Part shown: piece by piece, positions 42,644 through 51,363 of the stretch
Layout: every line of letters begins with the position of its first letter
Numbering within the stretch: the stretch's first letter is position 1
Origin: Prosthecobacter algae
GTDB lineage: Bacteria; Verrucomicrobiota; Verrucomicrobiia; Verrucomicrobiales; Verrucomicrobiaceae
Direction of reading: 5' to 3'
DNA: 64,000 bases
Assembly (NCBI RefSeq): GCF_039542385.1
Contig: NZ_BAABIA010000011.1
Location: forward strand, 1-64,000
Position numbers and translations under genes: made by a program
The notes under the pieces: generated by a model
Told to the model about the DNA's origin: nothing
Database searches by the model: none
The model's input: the letters and a program-made list of their open reading frames with translations, nothing else

Positions 42644-43684
42644 ATGTCCCTCATTGCCAATCTCTACCCGATTCTGAAACCCTGGCTGTTCCGCATGGAT
42701 GCGGAGCGCGCGCATGAGTGGACGACGCGGATGATGCGCATCTCCCACAGCCTGGGGCTGCTGACGGTGGGGCAGGAGAATGTGCCAGTCACGCCAGTGG
42801 AGTGCCTGGGGCTGCGCTTTCCCAATGTTCTGGGGCTGGCGGCCGGGATGGACAAGTCCGCCTCGGCCGTGGAGGCCTGGGCGGCGGTCGGGTTTGGTTT
42901 TGTGGAGGTGGGCACGCTGACGCCGCGCCCGCAGCCGGGCAACCCGAAGCCGCGCCTTTTCCGCCTACCGGAGCATGAGGCGCTGATCAACCGCATGGGC
43001 TTCAACAACCCTGGCATCCACTCCGCCGTGAAACGCCTGAAAAACCGCCGCACCTCAGCGGTGGTCGGCGTGAACATCGGCAAGAATTTTGACACGCCGA
43101 ATGAAGGGGCGGTGAACGACTACCTGCTGGGGCTGAAGGCGGCCTACCCGGTGGCCGACTACATCGCGGTCAACATCTCCAGCCCGAACACCAAGGGGCT
43201 GCGCGATCTGCAGGCCGAAGACTCGATCCGCGCCCTGCTGGGAGCCCTGAAGAATGAGCAGGCCCGCCTGGCTGCGGAGCATGGAAAAACGAAACCGGTG
43301 CTGGTGAAGATCGCCCCGGATCTGGAGGAAGCCCAGATTGAGGCGCTGGCCCGCGTGTTCAATGAACTGGCAGTGGATGGCGTCATCGCCACGAATACGA
43401 CGATCAACCGCGCTGCCGTGGCGGGCCACGCTTTAGAAAACGAGGCTGGGGGCCTCAGTGGGGCTCCCGTGACCCAGCGCTCCACGGAAGTGATCCGCGC
43501 CTTCCGCAGCCTGCTTAATCCAGGCACGCCCATCATCGGGGTGGGTGGCATTCTCAGCGGCCAGCAGGCAGCGGACAAGCTGCAGGCCGGGGCCCAACTG
43601 GTGCAGGTTTACAGCGGTCTGGTTTATCGTGGTCCTGGTCTGGTGCAGGATGTGTTGCAAAAGGTGGGGCAGGGGCTGAAGTAA
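42644..43684 (+). CDS. pyrD: Dihydroorotate dehydrogenase (quinone), class 2
   Basis: The 346-residue enzyme oxidises dihydroorotate to orotate in pyrimidine synthesis and passes electrons to quinones. Its N-terminal hydrophobic/amphipathic extension (MSLIANLYPILKPWLF and RAHEWTTRMMRI) is the class 2 membrane-association domain. FMN-binding and catalytic parts are GLAAGMDKSASAVEAW, NRMGFNNPG, VNISSPNTKGL with the class 2 catalytic Ser, PVLVKIAPDLEE, ATNTTINR and GVGGILSGQQAADKL. The gene stands 31 bp after the delta-60 giant and 30 bp before the CDGSH gene, so it may be read with the latter. Length and motifs are standard. Confidence 0.96.
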   Translation: MSLIANLYPILKPWLFRMDAERAHEWTTRMMRISHSLGLLTVGQENVPVTPVECLGLRFPNVLGLAAGMDKSASAVEAWAAVGFGFVEVGTLTPRPQPGNPKPRLFRLPEHEALINRMGFNNPGIHSAVKRLKNRRTSAVVGVNIGKNFDTPNEGAVNDYLLGLKAAYPVADYIAVNISSPNTKGLRDLQAEDSIRALLGALKNEQARLAAEHGKTKPVLVKIAPDLEEAQIEALARVFNELAVDGVIATNTTINRAAVAGHALENEAGGLSGAPVTQRSTEVIRAFRSLLNPGTPIIGVGGILSGQQAADKLQAGAQLVQVYSGLVYRGPGLVQDVLQKVGQGLK

Positions 43685-43714
43685 CCCTCTAGGAAAGCCC
43701 TCCCAGGCACCGCC

Positions 43715-43954
43715 ATGCTGCCTAAAATCTACGATACCCAACCTGCCATCCTCGATCTGGAGGCGGGGGAGTATTTCTGGTGTTCCTGCGGGCTGAGTGG
43801 GCACCAGCCCATGTGCGATGGCGAGCATACGGGCACCGGGTTGCGCTCGAAAAAATTCATTCTGACCGAACGCAGCATCGTGCGCCTGTGCAATTGCAAG
43901 CAGACCCGCACACCGCCCTTTTGCGATGGCAGCCACGCTGCCCTGAACGGCTAA
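43715..43954 (+). CDS. Double CDGSH iron-sulfur protein
   Basis: A 79-residue protein holding two complete CDGSH motifs: CSCGLSGHQPMCDGEH at about residues 23-38 and CNCKQTRTPPFCDGSH at about 58-73. In each, three Cys and one His would bind a [2Fe-2S] cluster (mitoNEET/CISD type). It has no signal peptide or membrane segment and so is cytosolic. The gene is 30 bp after pyrD and convergent with trmL. Possible roles include redox sensing or Fe-S transfer; none is proven from sequence. Confidence 0.9.
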   Translation: MLPKIYDTQPAILDLEAGEYFWCSCGLSGHQPMCDGEHTGTGLRSKKFILTERSIVRLCNCKQTRTPPFCDGSHAALNG

Positions 43955-43966
43955 TTTTAGCCCTCC

Positions 43967-44425
43967 TCACAGTCCGCCCCGCTGCCGGACGGCTTCATAG
44001 AGGGTGATGGCTACCGCCGTGGCAAGATTCAGGCTGCGCGTGCCCAGCATGGGGATGCGCAAAACGTTGTCCAGGCTGGTCTGCATCAGCGTTTCTGGCA
44101 CGCCGCGTGTCTCGGGGCCGAAAACGAGGTAAAGGTCTTCGCTGTGGGTAAAGTCGGCTTCCCAGTGCAGCTTTGTGCCCTGGACCTCCACGTAGAAAAA
44201 CTCGGCCTCGGTCGAGGTTGCGGCCTGCATTTCCTCCCAGGAATCCCAGACCTGCACATCGACCTCCGCCCAGTAGTCCAGCCCGCTGCGTTTCAGGTAC
44301 TTGTCTTCCAGGCTGAATCCCAGCGGCTTGATGAGGTGCAGCCGTGCGCCGGTGGCCAGGCACAGGCGGCCCGCAGCCCCGGTGTTGTGGGGGATTTCAG
44401 GTTGATAAAGGACGATGTGCAGCAT
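43967..44425 (-). CDS. trmL: tRNA (cytidine/uridine-34-2'-O)-methyltransferase
   Basis: The 152-residue protein is a minimal SPOUT methyltransferase. Diagnostic pieces are LYQPEIPHNTGAAGRLCLATG at the N-terminus, LVFGPETRGVP (SAM-knot part 1) and IPMLGTRSLNLATAVAITLY (the trefoil knot). TrmL methylates the wobble ribose of tRNA-Leu isoacceptors. The convergent CDGSH gene ends 12 bp away. Start ATG 44425 agrees with the family. No odd residues are seen. Confidence 0.92.
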   Translation of the reverse strand: MLHIVLYQPEIPHNTGAAGRLCLATGARLHLIKPLGFSLEDKYLKRSGLDYWAEVDVQVWDSWEEMQAATSTEAEFFYVEVQGTKLHWEADFTHSEDLYLVFGPETRGVPETLMQTSLDNVLRIPMLGTRSLNLATAVAITLYEAVRQRGGL

Positions 44426-44547
44426 GGACGGGAGCCGGGCACCGGAAGCCAGCCTCCATCGAAAAGCAAGGAGCGACCTTTGTCCGCCTGCTTTTCACAT
44501 GCCTTCATTGGCCTAACAGAGAGTGTGTTATTGATCTGGGGTGCCAC

Positions 44548-45012
44548 CTATCTGCGGGTGACTAAAAAAGCACGCTTGGCGGCCTCCATGCGCAGGGTTT
44601 CCACCCGGTGGATCTGGCTGGTGGCGGTGAGCTGGAGGGAGGGGAGTTCCAGTCCTGTGTCCAGGCATTCCAGGGAGCGCCACAGTCGCAGCTTGCCCTC
44701 GATGCCCAAAATTAGCACCTCCAGGGCTTCCAAAAGTCCCAACTCATCATCGCCGGAATTCACTTTGGCCTGAAGCGCCTTTTCTGCCATCCAGGCCCCG
44801 GCCTTTTTGAGGGTGCCTTCAGACTGGCCCAGGCGGTCTAACAAATTTTTTAGTTGCTGCTGGTCGGTCTCTACTTCGGCCTTCAGCGTCTGGATTTGTT
44901 CAGCTTCCGGGCGGGCACCATAGGTGGTGATGAGGTGATCGAGAAGCTGCAAGGCGGCGACGGAGCCCGCCAGATGGTCTCTGAGGTAAAGAGTCAGGTT
45001 TTCAAGATTCAC
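44548..45012 (-). CDS. Unknown helical protein
   Basis: This 154-residue protein is not recognised. The sequence predicts a helical bundle: LTLYLRDHLAGSVAALQLLDH, then LKAEVETDQQQLKNLLDRLG, WMAEKALQAKVNSGDD and EALEVLILGIEGKLRLWRSL. The overall plan resembles ferritin-like or DUF892-type bundles, but no metal-ligand set is obvious. It has no signal or membrane segment. It is transcribed away from the NagB-like gene and toward trmL. Confidence concerns coding, not function. Confidence 0.6.
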   Translation of the reverse strand: MNLENLTLYLRDHLAGSVAALQLLDHLITTYGARPEAEQIQTLKAEVETDQQQLKNLLDRLGQSEGTLKKAGAWMAEKALQAKVNSGDDELGLLEALEVLILGIEGKLRLWRSLECLDTGLELPSLQLTATSQIHRVETLRMEAAKRAFLVTRR

Positions 45013-45211
45013 ACGCAGGCATCGTTTTTGCGGCCATCGGTGCGCTTGTGAGGTAGCCCTAGGGAGCCTTTTGGACGGTCATTATCACAATAACACAGCC
45101 CTTGGACAGGAATGGGAGACTTTTCTGTCTTGGCAAAGGGGCGGTTAGCCGACAAACTCACCTTTCTGTCCGCGTTTGTCTTTCCGCAACCCCTCATCCT
45201 GCCCCGATCCT

Positions 45212-46150
45212 ATGCCCCGCAAACTCAGCCACATCGCCCCAGACTGGTGGGACTACACCACGCTCGACCATGACCTGATCAACGACGCGGCCCGCCTCAC
45301 GGAGCGTGATCTGCGCCAGCTCTCCCGCCCTGGGTTCAAGGTAGTCATGTATGATACCCTGGAGGATTTTTATCTGGCCCAGGCCCTGGAGTATATTCAT
45401 GCCTGGAAGCAGGCCTCGGCGGACAATCCGGCGGGCATTTGCGGCCCCATCGGTCCTACGGAGCAGCTTCCCCTGGTGGCGCGCCTCGTCAATGACCTGG
45501 GCATTTCCATCAAGGACGGCCACTTCTGGGGCATGGACGAGTGGTATGACCCGGAAACCAAAAAGGAGGTCTCCATGGAGCATCCGCTGTCCTTTGAAAA
45601 GGCGGACCGGGAGCTGTGCTTTGACCGTATCCAGAAAAAGCTGGTCATGCCCGATGCGCACATGCATTTCCCGAAGGCGGATGTGACCGACTATGTGAAA
45701 AGCTGGCACTCCGGTGTGCGCTGCATCGTCATGCAGGGCGGCCAGGGCGACATCAAGCACTGGGCCTTCAACGACCCGCTGAAGCGTACGGGCAAGTGGA
45801 AGAACGAGCCGCCACCGCCCGCTGAATACCGCAAGCTGGGCACCCGCATTGTGGATCTCCATCCGGTGACCCTGTCCCAAAACGCCCGCACCTCAGGTGG
45901 TGGCAATATCACCATGGTGCCGCAGATGGCTATCACGGTGGGGCCGAAGGAAACCTGGATGGCGGAGAAGGTGAGCATCTGGCAGGCCGGCATGCATGAC
46001 AATCCGCTGGGGCAACGCCTCACTGCGCTGATGATCTCCAAGCGGCTGGCTGACTCCTCCGTGCCGATGTCACTGCTGGCCGATCACCAGAATGTGCAGT
46101 TCAACTATTTCCGCGGCGGCCTCGGCAGTTGCGCGGTCGAGATGCACTGA
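45212..46150 (+). CDS. NagB-family sugar-phosphate isomerase/deaminase-like protein
   Basis: The ATG at 45212 ([13 protein letters not shown]) gives 312 residues; the frame is open from 45176. NagB-like parts are [20 protein letters not shown], the catalytic-Asp region [14 protein letters not shown], the substrate/active-site region [12 protein letters not shown] (family GHIAFNEP), and [20 protein letters not shown]. The family Glu is Asp and the Gly before His is Lys here. It may deaminate glucosamine-6-phosphate or act on another sugar phosphate. It ends with a strong terminator and is divergent from the unknown helical gene with about 200 bp between. Confidence 0.78.
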   Translation: MPRKLSHIAPDWWDYTTLDHDLINDAARLTERDLRQLSRPGFKVVMYDTLEDFYLAQALEYIHAWKQASADNPAGICGPIGPTEQLPLVARLVNDLGISIKDGHFWGMDEWYDPETKKEVSMEHPLSFEKADRELCFDRIQKKLVMPDAHMHFPKADVTDYVKSWHSGVRCIVMQGGQGDIKHWAFNDPLKRTGKWKNEPPPPAEYRKLGTRIVDLHPVTLSQNARTSGGGNITMVPQMAITVGPKETWMAEKVSIWQAGMHDNPLGQRLTALMISKRLADSSVPMSLLADHQNVQFNYFRGGLGSCAVEMH

Positions 46151-46165
46151 GTTTGAATCATTTAC

Positions 46166-46212
46166 GGGGCTGGTGCTGGAGGCCGATGGCCTATCGCACC
46201 AGCCCTTTTTTG
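46166..46212 (+). terminator. Terminator of the NagB-like gene
   Basis: GGGCTGGTGC (46167-46176) pairs with GCACCAGCCC (46196-46205) across a 19-nt loop, followed by TTTTTT. The loop includes the inner pairing GGCC/GGCC. Confidence 0.88.
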
Positions 46213-46360
46213 CACCATCAAAGCTTGGCTAACGCTGAGGTTTCGGCAGGGCAGGGGCTTCATTGATGATCTCGATCGCGCGTTCCAGCGCGGCGTCTTC
46301 TGATTCTTGCTGAACGGTGTAAAACTGGTGAGCAGAGCAAGCTGCACTTGCCGAGGTGGT

Positions 46361-46933
46361 TCACTGAGTCACTTCAACAGGAGTGATGACCGTTCGCTTG
46401 TCATCCTTGAGATACTTGTCGAACAAGGCGTTGGTCTGCGTCGGGTTATATTCAGCCAGCTTCGTTCGCTTCAAGTGATCGCCCTCGATCGTGTAGGCGT
46501 AGATGCGGGCGATGGGATCACCAGCGCGGGGGCTATCAATCTGTTGCGTGACGAGCGCGTGTTGCCCCAACTCATTAATCTGACCAACAAAGCATGCTTT
46601 GACGTCGATTTGAGGCACCGCACCGGGACCAAATGCGTCCTCACCTTGATTCTGCACACCAGTTGATTCTGTGAACGTGTTGGCAGCTACGCCAGCAAGA
46701 AAAACTTCCCACGCGGGGAGCTGTCCTGCGGCAACATCTTCGTGGTAGTATTCCTTGCGCGTCAGGAAGGTTTCATTTTTACCATCGCCATTGATGTCCG
46801 CTTGCCATTTCAGCAAGACGGAAGGCACTGGATACTGAGTGGTTGTTCGATAGAACGCCACCGGGTCAACGATCTGCGCAGAGACGCAATGCGTCGATGC
46901 AAACAACAGTGCAGCTAGGGCGAAGGCTTTCAT
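46361..46933 (-). CDS. Small secreted protein with EF-like calcium loop
   Basis: The start is taken at MKAFALAALLFASTHCVSA (46933), a clear signal peptide, giving 190 residues; the frame is open further upstream with no signal sequence. After it, LKWQADINGDGKNETFLTR carries a DxNxDG calcium-binding loop of the type seen in FG-GAP/EF-hand-like secreted proteins. The remainder (AWEVFLAGVAANTFTESTG and KLAEYNPTQTNALFDKYLK) has no family I recognise. It is the third minus-strand exported protein in a row with lower GC than its surroundings, 219 bp after a tail-anchored protein gene. The spacer shows no gene. Confidence 0.65.
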   Translation of the reverse strand: MKAFALAALLFASTHCVSAQIVDPVAFYRTTTQYPVPSVLLKWQADINGDGKNETFLTRKEYYHEDVAAGQLPAWEVFLAGVAANTFTESTGVQNQGEDAFGPGAVPQIDVKACFVGQINELGQHALVTQQIDSPRAGDPIARIYAYTIEGDHLKRTKLAEYNPTQTNALFDKYLKDDKRTVITPVEVTQ

Positions 46934-47152
46934 ACTATTCGATTTGAGAGTTAACACATTGAGCGTAGTCGTTGATGTTTTGGAGAAAGCGCCTGGCTGG
47001 AGTGCTGGTTCTTCGCCCAATGTTCCAGCAGCTTCTGTGAAAGCTGGAGGCGGTGGGTTCCCATGTGTGCGGAGCATCCCTGAGGTTGGTAACGGGCGGA
47101 GTCGCGAGCTTTGCGAAGCGCTGGAGTTGGCTCGCCGCACGTTGCAGGCCGA

Positions 47153-47767
47153 TCACTTCCGGTTCTTCACCAGCAACCACAGCAGACCAGTTACCGCCAC
47201 GATCAAAACGATGATGATGCTCCACGGCGTTGATGAGGTCGGCTCCTCGCTCGGTGTTGTTTCGGGCTTTGCTTCGGGTGCCATCGGCGTTGGCGGTTGC
47301 ACCACTGGCGGCTTCGGTGCTGGCGTGGTTTCTGTTGTCTGTGGTTCCGCAGTGCCTGGTGTGGTCTTGGGGGATGGATTCAAAGCAGCCAATAGGCTAC
47401 TCCTATACTTTTCGGACGCCACTATCTGCCTCGAATCCGGCATGCTTGAGAGTGACGGCTCTATTGCGACGGCTACATCTTCCGCAAGCATGAGTATCGC
47501 TGATCTTGTTTCACTGTCCCTCGGATCGTCCTCCTTCCACACAGATGATCGTGACAGAACATACTGAACCATTTCCATTCTTAGCGAGGGGTTACCGCTA
47601 TCACGCATGCGGCCCTGAACTTCAGCCCACCACTTTGCCTTCTCACTTCGCAGAGCATCTAATGCATTAGCATCAAGATGATTCGATGAGACACTTTGTG
47701 CGCCCAGCGAGGAGAACGCTCCCAAGATGAGCGTAGCGATGTAAATGCGCATTGGTTTTTTCATCAT
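47153..47767 (-). CDS. Exported tail-anchored protein with Pro/Thr linker
   Basis: The 204-residue protein has a signal peptide (MKKPMRIYIATLILGAFSSL), a helical exported domain of about 110 residues (ALRSEKAKWWAEVQGRMRDS; AILMLAEDVAVAIEPSLSS), a long Pro/Thr/Glu linker (TTETTPAPKPPVVQPPTPMA) and a C-terminal membrane helix WSIIIVLIVAVTGLLWLLV with a basic tail. The layout is like a stalked membrane protein whose domain faces the periplasm or outside. It starts 6 bp after the stop of the calcium-repeat giant and so is probably translated with it. The family is unknown. Confidence 0.65.
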   Translation of the reverse strand: MMKKPMRIYIATLILGAFSSLGAQSVSSNHLDANALDALRSEKAKWWAEVQGRMRDSGNPSLRMEMVQYVLSRSSVWKEDDPRDSETRSAILMLAEDVAVAIEPSLSSMPDSRQIVASEKYRSSLLAALNPSPKTTPGTAEPQTTETTPAPKPPVVQPPTPMAPEAKPETTPSEEPTSSTPWSIIIVLIVAVTGLLWLLVKNRK

Positions 47768-47773
47768 ACAAAA

Positions 47774-50700
47774 CTACTTTGGAGACACGTTTGTTCCTGT
47801 GAGGGTAACATTCTGCAAATCAGCGTCCATGGTGAACTGCAGCTTGATATTGAAGTCTAGGAAGTCACTGGCGCGAAACCACTTCCGACCAACATTAAGG
47901 CGCACGAACTCCTTAAACTCGGCATAATCAGTCATACCCTCGCCTGCCTTCAGCCCCTTAATGGTCATGAACAGTTTTGGAGCATCGTGTGACAAGACCT
48001 CGCCTTGCTTGGTTTGATATGTTCCTGCTGATGTTGGGTTGTAAGGATCATTGATCTCGTCAATCACACCGGTGTCATCGTTGCCGGTGATAGAATCGGT
48101 TGGGAAGTTCACTGCAACATCAGCCTGATTGGCCTTTGGCTGGTTGGCGTAAAGTGCTCCGGCTCCATCTGGGAATAGACCCTTCGCGATACCTCCATTG
48201 TTGGTAATCGTTTCTTTAAATTGTCGTGACACGTCCCAGTGACGATTTGCGCCGCCGTCAAGAGTCGCTTGGCCGTTGTTCAAGATCGGGTGATTACCAG
48301 TGAGGCCGGATGGCTGAACTGTTCCCATCAAATCGGGAACCTCCGCTGTTTTGTCGAACATCGATTTTGGTTCAATTGCGAAAACCATTAGCCATGGTCT
48401 GTCCGGCTCTACAGTGACGGCAACGGAAGCATCACCAGCAATATTCGTCCGGCTCGTATTTCCCAAAATGACCGGCTGAGTGGGCTTACGCTCAAATCTA
48501 CCGGCACCTCCCCACACGACCCATACATTCATCTGCGCAGCGACAGCCCCTCCTTGTTTCGCTTTGATCTTCACCTCGGTTGGGCCGGTGCCTGTAGCAT
48601 CTCGCTTCACTCGCCGCTTTAGCGGCTCTGGAGGGTCGGTGGGCAACCCGCCATCCCACTGAACGATCTGATTGGCATTACCATCAGTGATCTGCTCTGC
48701 GGTGACTCCGACAGCCTTAAGAACTACATAATCCTGATTCAGCTCGGTGGACTTCTTCGGCGTGACGAAATGCTCAACGGTGCTCCCTGCTTTGGCCGAT
48801 TTCACCACGTCTCCCACGACTCCGGCCATGTTGGCATCAGGCTCTATGTCAACCGGGAGGAGATAAACACTCCGCTTGAAAAAGCCATGAACCGTCAATG
48901 GGGGCGGGGGTGGCTCGATGCACAGGGTTTTGCCATCGGCAGCCACTGAGAGTCCATATTGATTCAGTGCTGAATCAACCGTCACGGAGGCTTTCGTTTC
49001 TCCTGCTGGCAGAGTGAACTCCACCTTGCCCACGACTTGCAGGGAGTTGGTGACCTCCGTCTCCGTGAAGACCAGATAAGTTCGCGTCTCCGCCGCTCCC
49101 ACGGCTTTCTGCGCCTCCAAACGCACCCGCCGATAGTTGGAACGGAAGTCGTAGCCCAACCACTCAAAATCCGCCTTCACCGCCACAAAGTGAGGGATGA
49201 GTCCCACCCAGCGGACGTCCCCACCGGGAGATTGGGCTGGGTTGTATGAAGTCCAGGGGGTGACCGATGCTCCGGCATAGTCCAGGGCCTTGATGGTGGT
49301 CTCGGTCCATAGGGCAGCCTCATTCGCCTTGGGAATGGGCTGGTTATGCGGGGTGTAGGGAAAGTCCCGCTCCTGCTCAGGCCCCGCCAAGCTCCTCACA
49401 AAACCTTCATAATTGCCCGGCGTATCGCCTTCGCCTTCACCCTCTGCGGCCCAGCTTTTAAAAATGAACGTGGCCGGGGGCGTGGAGCCTGCGCTCTGGG
49501 GTGAGCTGCCCGCCGTCTGCTCCGCCGCATTGCTGAAGCCGTCGCCATCCGCATCGCCGCTGCCGCCGTGGATGCCGGCACTGCTCAGGGGATTCAGCAG
49601 GTTCGCCAGTTCCCAGTCGTCGCGCAGGCCGTCCCAATCTGTGTCCGAGTAGCGGGGATGGGTTCCTGCTGCCAGTTCCTGCGCATTGGTCAGCAGGTCG
49701 AGGTCAAAGTTGTCGGCATCATCGGTTAGGTTGTCGCCGTCCTGGTCGGCATTGAGGGCGTTCAGCCCCTTGGCCACCTCCCAGCCATCCGGCAGGCTGT
49801 CGCTATCGGTATCCGCCAGTAAAGGGTTCGTGTTGGCTGCTTGCTCTCCCAGGTTCGTCAGGTTGTCATTGTCAAAGTCATCGGCCCCGTCGCTGAGGCT
49901 GTCGGCATCTTCATCCGCGTCGTTTTTATCCAGGCCCTTCAGGGTTTCCCAGGTGTCGAAAAGACCGTCGCCGTCGGTATCCAGCACATCGTTGTAGCGC
50001 GGGTCACGGACATGGACGCCCAAGAGTTCGTCACGGTTTCCGTAGCCATCCCCATCCCAGTCATCGTCATAGTCATGAATGGAAAGCGGGCCGTTATCGC
50101 GCACCATCCCGGCAGGCAGCGGCAGCCCAGTCACCGCCTCATAGTCATTCAGCACCGCCCGCGTCTGGGGCAACTGTGTCACCGAATCGGTCACCTGGAT
50201 TGTCACTGATTGCGAAACCATGCTCAAGGCTGCGTTGGGGTCCGTTCGCGCCTGGTATTCTTCTAGGTTGAAGAGGAAGTCCCCATCCGGGTCATCATAG
50301 GCATCCAGCGTATTCACAGGGTTCAGCCCATGGGCGATCTCCCACACATTGCTCATGCCATCGCCGTCCCAGTCCAGGATGAATCCCAGCGCACTGCTGC
50401 CCAGCGCCGTCTGAATGGCGACCGCCAAATCCTCCTCCGTGAAAAATTCAATGTAAGGGTAGGCATAGGAATAGTACATCAGCTCATCATGGTCGCTGAC
50501 GCCGTCAGAGTCGGTATCCACCAGCAGCGGATCGCCAAAGATAGAGTCCAGCCCGTCCTCCAGTCCGTCACCATCCGTGTCCGGATCGTTCGGGTCCGTT
50601 TGCAAAAGCACCTCCTCCGCCGCATTCAGGCCATCGCGGTCATAGTCCGTCGGCTCCCAGTGGTTCGGCCTGGCCCAGCTCTCATAGTCATAGGTTTCAC

Positions 50701-51235
50701 CCTCGCCGTTAGGCCAGTCCACATAGGCCCGGTTGTAGTGATAGCGGGTTAAGTTGCCAAAGATGATTTCATCCCGGTCCGAAAGCCCCTCACCATCAAA
50801 GTCGGTCAGGTGGGCCGTGATCCACCAAATGTCACCCCCATTCAAAGGCGAATAGCCACCTGGGGGCGTGTTTTGGAGCGGCTCAATGTCCAGCATCCCA
50901 TTCTTGTCCACATCCCACAGCCGGGGGATCAGCACCACCCACTCCTCATAGTCTGTTAGGCCATCCATGTCACTGTCTGCCAAGAGTGGATTGGTCCCGG
51001 TGATGAGGAGCTCATCACTGTCCGTGATGAAGTCTCCGTCCGTGTCCGCCAGACTGGGGTTCGTCCCCAGGGTCAGCTCTTCCGCATCGCTCAGCCGATC
51101 GGCATCGGCACTGGCCGCTGCCGCCGGATACAGCCCCAGGGACTGCGCTTGGCCGCTCGCAGGCAGCATCCACACCAGGATCCCGGTCATCAAGACCGCC
51201 TGAAGCCATTTAGAGAAAAGACAGGTTTGTCGCAC
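47774..51235 (-). CDS. Giant secreted thrombospondin-type-3 calcium-repeat protein
   Basis: The 1153-residue protein has a signal peptide (MRQTCLFSKWLQAVLMTGIL, cut after SGQAQ) and roughly nineteen DxDxDG-type acidic loops in residues 40-590, for example DTDGDGLEDGLDS, DWDGDGYGN and DADGDGFSN, spaced by short repeats. This is the TSP3/calcium-binding array seen in surface proteins. The remaining half (about 590-1153) has no clear family; it includes TVDSALNQYGLSVAADGKTL and ends FTMDADLQNVTLTGTNVSPK. The 3' third (47774 to about 48990) looks AT-richer than the repeats, as if joined from another source. With the tail-anchored gene it probably forms a two-gene unit. Confidence 0.8.
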   Translation of the reverse strand: MRQTCLFSKWLQAVLMTGILVWMLPASGQAQSLGLYPAAAASADADRLSDAEELTLGTNPSLADTDGDFITDSDELLITGTNPLLADSDMDGLTDYEEWVVLIPRLWDVDKNGMLDIEPLQNTPPGGYSPLNGGDIWWITAHLTDFDGEGLSDRDEIIFGNLTRYHYNRAYVDWPNGEGETYDYESWARPNHWEPTDYDRDGLNAAEEVLLQTDPNDPDTDGDGLEDGLDSIFGDPLLVDTDSDGVSDHDELMYYSYAYPYIEFFTEEDLAVAIQTALGSSALGFILDWDGDGMSNVWEIAHGLNPVNTLDAYDDPDGDFLFNLEEYQARTDPNAALSMVSQSVTIQVTDSVTQLPQTRAVLNDYEAVTGLPLPAGMVRDNGPLSIHDYDDDWDGDGYGNRDELLGVHVRDPRYNDVLDTDGDGLFDTWETLKGLDKNDADEDADSLSDGADDFDNDNLTNLGEQAANTNPLLADTDSDSLPDGWEVAKGLNALNADQDGDNLTDDADNFDLDLLTNAQELAAGTHPRYSDTDWDGLRDDWELANLLNPLSSAGIHGGSGDADGDGFSNAAEQTAGSSPQSAGSTPPATFIFKSWAAEGEGEGDTPGNYEGFVRSLAGPEQERDFPYTPHNQPIPKANEAALWTETTIKALDYAGASVTPWTSYNPAQSPGGDVRWVGLIPHFVAVKADFEWLGYDFRSNYRRVRLEAQKAVGAAETRTYLVFTETEVTNSLQVVGKVEFTLPAGETKASVTVDSALNQYGLSVAADGKTLCIEPPPPPLTVHGFFKRSVYLLPVDIEPDANMAGVVGDVVKSAKAGSTVEHFVTPKKSTELNQDYVVLKAVGVTAEQITDGNANQIVQWDGGLPTDPPEPLKRRVKRDATGTGPTEVKIKAKQGGAVAAQMNVWVVWGGAGRFERKPTQPVILGNTSRTNIAGDASVAVTVEPDRPWLMVFAIEPKSMFDKTAEVPDLMGTVQPSGLTGNHPILNNGQATLDGGANRHWDVSRQFKETITNNGGIAKGLFPDGAGALYANQPKANQADVAVNFPTDSITGNDDTGVIDEINDPYNPTSAGTYQTKQGEVLSHDAPKLFMTIKGLKAGEGMTDYAEFKEFVRLNVGRKWFRASDFLDFNIKLQFTMDADLQNVTLTGTNVSPK

Positions 51236-51363
51236 GCCTATCCTTTAGCCATCCTGCATCATCCTGACCAATCTACGATAGTGAACTTTCTGCCACCTGC
51301 TGATGTGGGTTTTAATCCGCTAACAAAAAGTGTGGCGGTTTTTGAGGCGAGGCGCTGTCCAGC

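Noticed and set aside
46935..47225. A 96-codon minus-strand frame between two exported-protein genes
   Set aside because: It overlaps the end of the tail-anchored gene in another frame and has no ribosome site, signal peptide or composition of a protein.
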